The notes under the pieces are model-generated. The model worked only from the letters and a program-made list of their open reading frames with translations. It searched no databases and was not told where the DNA came from. Below are positions 58,839-64,000 of a stretch of 64,000 nucleotides of DNA, piece by piece; position 1 is the first letter of the stretch; every line of letters begins with the position of its first letter. The position numbers were made by a program, and so were the translations under genes. Origin of the DNA: CAZCPB01 sp044223975 (lineage in GTDB: Bacteria > Planctomycetota > Phycisphaerae > Phycisphaerales > UBA1924); the NCBI GenBank assembly GCA_044223975.1, contig JBGALI010000013.1:76782-140781 (forward strand), in the 5' to 3' direction.

Positions 58839-59882
58839 ATGTCCGCTCTTTCGTTCGTGAGCAACGGCCCGACAGACCCCGACCCCCGCGAACCACGCGT
58901 CGCCCGCGAAACCAACCCCGTCGCCGCCGAAATTCTCGACGCGTACTCCGCCGCCGTCATCGGCGTCGTCGATTCCATCTCCCCCGCCGTGATCGGCGTG
59001 ACCGGCGCCGACGGCGGCCGCGAGTGGATGGACGAAGACCGCGCCGACAGCCGCGGCGGCTCGGCCTCCGGCGTCGTCGTCTCCACCGACGGCCTGGCTC
59101 TCACCAACAGCCACGTCGTCGGCGGCCGCAAGAAGCTCACCGCGACCACCGTCGAGGGCGACCGCATCGATGCGCAGGTGCTCGGGGACGATCCCGGCAC
59201 CGACCTGGCGCTCCTGCGCCTCTCTTCGCGCTCGCTCCCCTCCGCGCCCGTGGGCGACTCGGGCGCCCTCAAGGTCGGCCAACTCGTCATCGCCGTCGGC
59301 AACCCTCTGGGACTCGCCAGCACCGTTTCAACCGGCGTCGTCAGTGCGCTCTCGCGCAGCTTGCGGGCCTACAGCGGGAGGCTCATCGACGATGTCGTTC
59401 AGCACACGGCGCCGCTCAACCCCGGCAACAGCGGAGGCCCTCTGGTGGACAGCCGCGGCAGGGTCATCGGCATCAACACCGCCGTCATCCAGACGCCCAT
59501 GGGCGTGGCTCAGGGGCTGGGCTTCAGCGTCTCGTCGCGCACGGCGCGCTGGGTGATGAGCGAGCTGCTGGCCCACGGCCGCGTCCGCCGCGCCGTCATC
59601 GGCGTCGGCGTCGCCATGGTCCGCCTCCGCCCCGCCGCGGCACGCAAGCTCGACCTTCTCAACGAGTCCGCCGTCGAGATCACCAGCATCGCCGCCGACA
59701 GCCCCGCCGACCGCGCCGACCTTCGGCCCGGAGACCTTATCGTTGAGGCCGACGGCCGGATCATCAATTCGCCCGACGACCTCCAGCGCGCCGTCTCCCG
59801 CGCCCAGGGCCGCGACGCCGAGCTGATCATCATCCGCCAAGACGCCCGCGAACACATCACCATCCAACCCACAACCGCTTGA
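58839..59882 (+). CDS. HtrA/DegP-like serine protease without a signal peptide
   Basis: A 347-residue trypsin-fold protease; the ATG at 58839 has AAAGG upstream. Catalytic triad: His in LALTNSHVVGGRKK, Asp in DPGTDLALLRL, Ser in PLNPGNSGGPLVDSRG. A C-terminal PDZ domain follows (VRLRPAAARKLDLLNESAVEITSIAADSPADRADLRPGDLIVEADGRIINSPDDL). The start is polar (SFVSNGPTDPDPREPRVARE), with no signal peptide or membrane segment, so it is predicted cytoplasmic. HtrA proteases are usually exported. It sits between the DevB-like and DevC-like genes, on the opposite strand. Confidence 0.9.
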   Translation: MSALSFVSNGPTDPDPREPRVARETNPVAAEILDAYSAAVIGVVDSISPAVIGVTGADGGREWMDEDRADSRGGSASGVVVSTDGLALTNSHVVGGRKKLTATTVEGDRIDAQVLGDDPGTDLALLRLSSRSLPSAPVGDSGALKVGQLVIAVGNPLGLASTVSTGVVSALSRSLRAYSGRLIDDVVQHTAPLNPGNSGGPLVDSRGRVIGINTAVIQTPMGVAQGLGFSVSSRTARWVMSELLAHGRVRRAVIGVGVAMVRLRPAAARKLDLLNESAVEITSIAADSPADRADLRPGDLIVEADGRIINSPDDLQRAVSRAQGRDAELIIIRQDAREHITIQPTTA

Positions 59883-59892
59883 GTCCGCTCTC

Positions 59893-59960
59893 TCCGTCAC
59901 TCCGTCACTCCGTCGCTTCGTCGCTTCGTCGCTTCGTCGCTTCGTTCCTCCGTCCCTTCC
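59893..59960. repeat. 8-bp-period simple repeat (TCCGTCAC / TTCGTCGC)
   Basis: The plus strand reads TCCGTCAC, TCCGTCAC, TCCGTCGC, then TTCGTCGC three times and decays. It fills the gap between the convergent protease and permease genes and stops at the permease stop codon. No other function is evident. Confidence 0.85.
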
Positions 59961-61154
59961 TCACGCCTTGAACACTGTCGAAGCATCCAGCTTCGACACC
60001 TTCAGCACGCTCAGCACCGCCGACACGGTCGAGACCACCAGCACCACCACGCCCGTGAACGCCATCGTCTGCCACAGCAGCATGTACGGCATCGCGGGCG
60101 TGCGGATCACCCACCCGAGCGTGGCCGACAACCCGATGCCCAGCCCGTACCCCATGGCCCCGCACAGCACCGCCTGCACCACAATCATCGCCACGATCGT
60201 CCGCGTCGGCGTCCCCAGCGCCATGAACGTCACGTAGAACCGCGCGTTCTCCGCCGTGAAGATGAACAGCAGCAGCGCGCTCACCGAGACGCCCACGAAC
60301 ACCGCCAGCCCCGTCATGAAGATGATGCGGCTGACCACCCCCGACACGTTGATGTAGTACCACAGCGTGTCCATCGAGAACTCGCGCGAGGTCCGGGCCC
60401 GCAGCCCCGTCGTCTCCTGGATCCGCTGCGCCACCTCGGCCGCCGTCCGGCTCTCCGCCGGCTTCACCAGGACAAACGACAGCAGGTTCCGCTGCGGCGG
60501 GCTCAGCTCAAGCGCCCGCGAGTACATCGTGTACAAGAGCGGCCGCCCCAGGAACCGCGGCCCCAGGTCCGCCACCCCCACCACCACCGTGCGGTGATCG
60601 TTCAGCAGCAGTTCATCGCCGATCTCAAGCGCCCGGTCCGGCCCCGTGAAGTCCGGCATGTTCACGCCCGGGTGCCGCTCGGGGATCTGCAGCGGCATCC
60701 GCAATAGCGTCTCGGCCGTCGACTTGTCGACGATCACCGCGTCGGCCCGCCGCAGGTCGCGGACATCTCCCGAGATCATCTTCGCCGGCGCCCCCGTCAT
60801 CGTCGCGTCATCAACGCCGATCACCAGCACCGCCCGGAACCGCCCGCTGGGCATCCGCGTCTGCAGCGACCCCGCGTACAGCGGCATCGCCCACTCGACC
60901 CCCTCGACGCTCCGCACCCGCTCCAGGGCCGTCGACGGCAGCCCCGCCGGCTCGTCCACGTACTCCGTCGCCGGGTCCATCACCCACACCTGCGCCTGCG
61001 GGATGTCCGACACCAGCGCGTACGTCCGCACCAGCATCCCCGACACCATCGACAGCATGTGCGTGATCAGGAACGCGCAGAAGAGCACGCCCAGCACCAC
61101 CCCGCCCGACTTGATGGCGTCCCCCACGAGCATGCGCACGGCAAAGCGGAGCAT
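59961..61154 (-). CDS. ABC-type permease (FtsX/MacB domain, DevC-like)
   Basis: A 397-residue inner-membrane permease from ATG 61154; the upstream TTG is less likely. One N-terminal membrane helix (AIKSGGVVLGVLFCAFLITHML), a periplasmic MacB-like domain (about 40-260; LPSTALERVRSVEGVEWAMPLYAG, VGVADLGPRFLGRPLLYTM), then three C-terminal helices (IIFMTGLAVFVGVSVSALLLFIF, AMIVVQAVLCGAMGYGLGIGLS, AFTGVVVLVVSTVSAVLSV) and the conserved cytoplasmic end KVSKLDASTVFKA. It probably works with the adaptor at 57177. The partner ATPase is not in the window. Confidence 0.87.
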   Translation of the reverse strand: MLRFAVRMLVGDAIKSGGVVLGVLFCAFLITHMLSMVSGMLVRTYALVSDIPQAQVWVMDPATEYVDEPAGLPSTALERVRSVEGVEWAMPLYAGSLQTRMPSGRFRAVLVIGVDDATMTGAPAKMISGDVRDLRRADAVIVDKSTAETLLRMPLQIPERHPGVNMPDFTGPDRALEIGDELLLNDHRTVVVGVADLGPRFLGRPLLYTMYSRALELSPPQRNLLSFVLVKPAESRTAAEVAQRIQETTGLRARTSREFSMDTLWYYINVSGVVSRIIFMTGLAVFVGVSVSALLLFIFTAENARFYVTFMALGTPTRTIVAMIVVQAVLCGAMGYGLGIGLSATLGWVIRTPAMPYMLLWQTMAFTGVVVLVVSTVSAVLSVLKVSKLDASTVFKA

Positions 61155-61243
61155 GGCCAATCATTCCCGCCGCGCCGCCCCCCGGCGCGGCAACTCTGCG
61201 CCAATGCGGCCCGTCCATCAATCATCGCAAAGTGGCCACGCCT

Positions 61244-61295
61244 CGTGGAGCCGCCCACGGAAGTGGGCGGGTACGCCAATCGTGTCCCAACCGCA
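61244..61295. repeat. REP-like hairpin repeat, copy 1
   Basis: CGTGGAGCCGCCCACGGAAG followed by GTGGGCGGG: stem CCGCCCAC/GTGGGCGG (61251-61258 and 61263-61270) with a GGAA loop, then CGTGTCCCAACC. The same unit recurs after the VOC gene. Confidence 0.8.
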
Positions 61296-61339
61296 CGATC
61301 GTCCATAGCCACGCCGCCCCGAAAGTCTGCACTACGCCG

Positions 61340-61345
61340 TATTCT
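61340..61345 (+). promoter_or_regulatory. -10 box (TATTCT), probable leaderless promoter
   Basis: TATTCT ends 6 nt before the ATG at 61352; CACCGG lies between, with no Shine-Dalgarno. Confidence 0.5.
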
Positions 61346-61351
61346 CACCGG

Positions 61352-61804
61352 ATGCACTCCGCCGCACCCCCCTCCCCAACCGCCTCAGCCGCCATCAACC
61401 GCTTGGTGCCCTTCGTGCACGTCGCCGACGTCGAGTCCTCGCTCGCCTTCTACGCCCTCCTGGGATTCCTGCCGCGCAACACCATGAAGGATCTCCGCGG
61501 CCACGCATTCTGGTCGCTCGCGCAGAGCGGCACCGCCGAGATCATGCTCGCCCGCGCCAGCGGCCCCGTCGATGCAGAACAGCAGGCCGTGCTCTTCTAC
61601 ATGTACAGCACCAACATCGGCGCGCTGCGGAACCACCTGCTCGCCCGCGGCCTCCGCGACGGCGGCACATACTCCGGCGCCAAGGGCCCTCGCGACGGAC
61701 CCAGCACCGTGTTCGAAATCGTCCGCCGCGACTACATGCCGGCCGGAGAACTCCGCATCACCGACCCCGACGGGTACTGCATCCTGGTCGGACAATTGGC
61801 ATAA
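61352..61804 (+). CDS. VOC (glyoxalase/bleomycin-resistance) superfamily protein
   Basis: A 150-residue protein made of two beta-alpha-beta-beta-beta modules. RLVPFVHVADVESSLAFYALLGF opens the first (a His metal-ligand position) and YCILVGQLA closes the last. Further elements are GHAFWSLAQSGTAEIMLARAS, AVLFYMYSTNIGALRNHLLARGL, and RRDYMPAGELRITDPDGYCI with a second metal-ligand region (Glu in FEIV or ELRI). A single-domain member of about this size is usual. Substrate unknown. It stands alone, with copies of a REP-like hairpin on both sides. Confidence 0.82.
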   Translation: MHSAAPPSPTASAAINRLVPFVHVADVESSLAFYALLGFLPRNTMKDLRGHAFWSLAQSGTAEIMLARASGPVDAEQQAVLFYMYSTNIGALRNHLLARGLRDGGTYSGAKGPRDGPSTVFEIVRRDYMPAGELRITDPDGYCILVGQLA

Positions 61805-61823
61805 GCGGTCCGCCGCGCGCCCG

Positions 61824-61880
61824 CGTGGAGCCGCCCACGGAAGTGGGCGGGCACGGTTCTCGTTTCGTCCCAACCCACAA
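61824..61880. repeat. REP-like hairpin repeat, copy 2
   Basis: Same unit and orientation as 61244-61295: a stem CCGCCCAC/GTGGGCGG (61831-61838, 61843-61850), then CGTTTCGTCCCAACCCAC. It lies 20 bp after the VOC stop and 32 bp before the kinase gene stop. Confidence 0.8.
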
Positions 61881-61911
61881 CATCAAAGGATGTCCGCACC
61901 CCACCACTTTC

Positions 61912-64000
61912 TTACTTCTCGCCCTTCTCTTCCACCCCCGCCACCCTCCCCTGAATCTCCGCCAGCGTCCCGTCGCACGCCTTGCGCATCGGGTGACCCT
62001 CGGGCAGCGCCCGCGAGGCCATCGCCGCGCCCTCTCGCGCCCGTTCCATGGCCTCGTTCATGCGGCCCAGCGCCGCCAGACACCGCGCCAGGTTCCTCAG
62101 GTTGATCGCGACGTTGGGATGATCTCCGGGGTACAGCCGCCGTCCCATCTCGAGCGCCGCCTCGTGCTTCGGCAGCGCCTCGGCCGAACGCCCCAGGTTG
62201 TCCAGGCAGAACGCGACGTTGTTCAGGCTCGTCGCGACGTCCGGGTGATCGCCCTTGTACAGCCGCTGGCGCATCGCCAGGGCGCTCTGGAACAGCGGCA
62301 GCGCCTCGCCCGCGCGCCCGCCTCGGTTCAGGCAGTTCGCCAGCCCGCTCATGCTCCGCGCCACATCGGGGTGATCGCCCGTGAACAGCCGCTGCCGCAT
62401 CGCCAGCGCCGCCTCGTGCTTCGGGATCGCCTCTTCGGTCCGCCCCACGATGTGCAGGCACGACGCCAGGTTGTTCAGGCTCACCGCCACCTCGGGGTGA
62501 TCCCCTGCAAACAACCTCTGCCGCATCTCAAGCGCCCGCTCAAATTGCGGCAGCGCCTCCTCCGCGCGCCCCAGGCTCACGAGGCAATTCGCCACGTTGT
62601 TCATGCTCGTGGCCACGCCCGGGTGGTCGCCCGGGAACAGCCGCAGGTCCATCTCGAGCGCCGCCTGGAACTTCGGCAGCGCTTCCTCCGTGCGCCCCAG
62701 CGCATTCAGGCAGTTCCCCACGTTGTTCAGCCCCGCCGCCACCTCAGCGTGATCGCCGGCGAACAAGCGCCGGTGCATCTCCAGCCCCGCCTCGAACCGC
62801 GCCAGCGCCTCCTCAGATCGCCCGAGATTGCTCAGGCAGTTGGCCCCGTTGTTCAGGCTCGCGGCAACGTCCTCGTGATCCCCCGCGAACAGCCGTCGCC
62901 GCATCTCCAGCGCCCGCTCGTGCAGCACCAGCGCCTCGGCCGAACGACCAAGGTCGTCCAGGCACAGGGCCTCGTTGTTCAAACTTGCCGCCACGTCCGC
63001 GTGATCGCCCGTGAACAGCCGCTGGCGCACCGCCAGCGCCCGCTCCAGCCGCGGCAGGGCCTCCGTCGCGCGCCCGTTGTTCTGAAGGATGATCGCGATC
63101 GTCGTGTTGAGCGCCGCCTCCGTCTCCGGATCGTCCTTGAAGCGCCCGCCGTCGATGTCCCTGATCGCGCTCTTCATCGCCTCCGCGATCGTCGTCCCCT
63201 GCCGGCCGCCCGCGTTGCTGGGGTCGCTGCTCTTGAGCGACGACGTCACGAACTCAGTGATCCGCTCCGCGCGCCGTCGCGCCCCCTGCGCATCCTGGCG
63301 AGCCCGAGCCTCGGCCTCCGCGCGCCGCGCCGCCTTCACGTACCCCGCCGTCGTCCCGATCACGCCCGCCAGCAGCACCGTCACCACCACCGACGCCGCC
63401 ACCACCGGTCCGCGGTGCCGGCGCACGAACTTCCGCACGCGGTACGACGCCGACTCCGGCCGCGCATCCAGCGGCTTGCCGTCCAGGTACCGCCGCACGT
63501 CGTCCGCCATGTCGGCCGGTGTGCGGTACCGCTCGCGCCGGTCCTTCCGCAGCGCCTTGAGCGGGATCCAGTCCAGCTCCTGGCGCAGCTCGCGCACCAG
63601 GTCCCCCACGTGGGCCCGCCGGTGCCGCGCGATGTCCACCGACGCCGAAGGCGCCCCCCGCCCCACCGGCGCCACCAGCGACGTCAGGCGCGTGCTGGGC
63701 TTGGGCGGATCAACCTCGCGGATCACCCGCTGGATCTCGCTGTACCCGCGGCTGCGCAGCTGGTCGTGATCGAACGGCAGCATCCCCGTCAGCAGCTCGT
63801 ACAGCACGACGCCCAGCGAGTACACATCGCTCCGGGTGTCGATGTCGACCGACCCCATCTCCGCCTGCTCGGGGGACATGTACTCCGGCGTCCCCACGAT
63901 CTGGCCCTGCTGCGTGTACAGGGTCTTGTCCGTGAGCGAGCCCGCGATCGCCTTGGCCACCCCGAAGTCGATCACCTTCACCGTCAGCCCCGCCCCCACG
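61912..64000 (-). CDS. Ser/Thr protein kinase with a TPR array (N-terminus missing)
   Basis: The last 696 residues of a protein cut by the right edge. It begins inside the kinase domain: VIDFGVAK (DFG), then GTPEYMSPEQAEMG (activation loop and APE-like motif), DVYSLGVVLYELLTG (subdomain IX) and ADMADDVRRYLDG, so the ATP-binding lobe and catalytic HRD lie outside the window. One membrane helix follows (GPVVAASVVVTVLLAGVIGTTAGYV), then a coiled region and about nine TPR-like units of 42 residues (VAASLNNLA-CL--LGR-EEALP--E-ALEMRRRLF-GDH), ending in a charged tail. This kinase-TM-TPR layout is common in planctomycetes. Substrates are unknown. Confidence 0.93.
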   Translation of the reverse strand, partial: VGAGLTVKVIDFGVAKAIAGSLTDKTLYTQQGQIVGTPEYMSPEQAEMGSVDIDTRSDVYSLGVVLYELLTGMLPFDHDQLRSRGYSEIQRVIREVDPPKPSTRLTSLVAPVGRGAPSASVDIARHRRAHVGDLVRELRQELDWIPLKALRKDRRERYRTPADMADDVRRYLDGKPLDARPESASYRVRKFVRRHRGPVVAASVVVTVLLAGVIGTTAGYVKAARRAEAEARARQDAQGARRRAERITEFVTSSLKSSDPSNAGGRQGTTIAEAMKSAIRDIDGGRFKDDPETEAALNTTIAIILQNNGRATEALPRLERALAVRQRLFTGDHADVAASLNNEALCLDDLGRSAEALVLHERALEMRRRLFAGDHEDVAASLNNGANCLSNLGRSEEALARFEAGLEMHRRLFAGDHAEVAAGLNNVGNCLNALGRTEEALPKFQAALEMDLRLFPGDHPGVATSMNNVANCLVSLGRAEEALPQFERALEMRQRLFAGDHPEVAVSLNNLASCLHIVGRTEEAIPKHEAALAMRQRLFTGDHPDVARSMSGLANCLNRGGRAGEALPLFQSALAMRQRLYKGDHPDVATSLNNVAFCLDNLGRSAEALPKHEAALEMGRRLYPGDHPNVAINLRNLARCLAALGRMNEAMERAREGAAMASRALPEGHPMRKACDGTLAEIQGRVAGVEEKGEK
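61990..63060. repeat. 126-bp tandem repeats encoding the TPR array
   Basis: The coding strand repeats about every 126 bp (42 codons), with near-identical stretches such as CTGTTCGCGGGCGATCACG-type words, over about 1.1 kb. The repeat reads in frame through the kinase gene and is a coding repeat, not a mobile or CRISPR array. Confidence 0.7.

Noticed and set aside
61990..63060. 126-bp tandem repeats as a CRISPR or mobile repeat
   Set aside because: They read in frame as TPR units of the kinase gene.

Overview
This 64 kb window is GC-rich chromosomal DNA that looks like a planctomycete of the class Phycisphaerae. The signs are three secreted proteins with EF-hand/dockerin-like C-termini ending in Gly-Cys, a Ser/Thr kinase fused through one membrane segment to TPRs, three small membrane proteins sharing a zinc ribbon (C-x2-C ... 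CPECG), a futalosine-pathway nucleosidase and many long spurious open frames on the opposite strand of real genes. This assignment rests on recognised families and not on a database search. No rRNA, tRNA, CRISPR array, prophage or transposase was seen.

Layout. 1-10 kb: a truncated HscA/DnaK-like chaperone, a lipoprotein, RNase P RNA with its terminator, a Gfo/Idh/MocA-like protein, rho with a long disordered N-terminus, a PH-domain/dephospho-CoA kinase fusion, hpt and two tandem paralogous membrane proteins. 10-24 kb: gyrB, sucD, then a sulfation region (two sulfotransferases, ATP sulfurylase, APS kinase, an unusual kinase-like protein), pheT and a branched-chain aminotransferase. 24-34 kb: an ECF sigma/anti-sigma pair behind a secreted protein, a DUF486 protein and DASS transporter, a group II PLP decarboxylase, an M3 peptidase and a DUF418 membrane protein. 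34-41 kb: a type IV pilus/type II secretion-like operon (pilM-N-O-P-like-pilB) and mqnB. 41-50 kb: an efflux adaptor, acetyl-CoA synthetase, a DUF4143 ATPase with a palindromic repeat array at its start, a Tat-exported class V aminotransferase and a small metal-site lipoprotein. 49-57 kb: an Ig/dockerin protein and two paralogous beta-propeller/diheme cytochrome/dockerin proteins. 57-64 kb: an ABC-exporter adaptor and permease, an HtrA-like protease, a VOC protein and the kinase-TPR protein, cut at the right edge.

How parts work together. sat and cysC would make PAPS, the donor for the two sulfotransferases nearby. pilM to pilB form the inner-membrane alignment complex and extension ATPase of a pilus. 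The secreted cytochrome/propeller and Ig proteins share one C-terminal module and are probably sorted by one pathway.

Intergenic and intragenic repeats are prominent: 8-bp-period repeats (one G-quadruplex-prone, one encoding a linker inside the coaE fusion), two miniature inverted-repeat elements, duplicated REP-like hairpins, an in-frame palindrome in sucD, and a 22-bp-period palindrome array. Several stand-alone genes have a TAnnnT hexamer 6-9 nt before the start codon and no Shine-Dalgarno, suggesting leaderless mRNAs.
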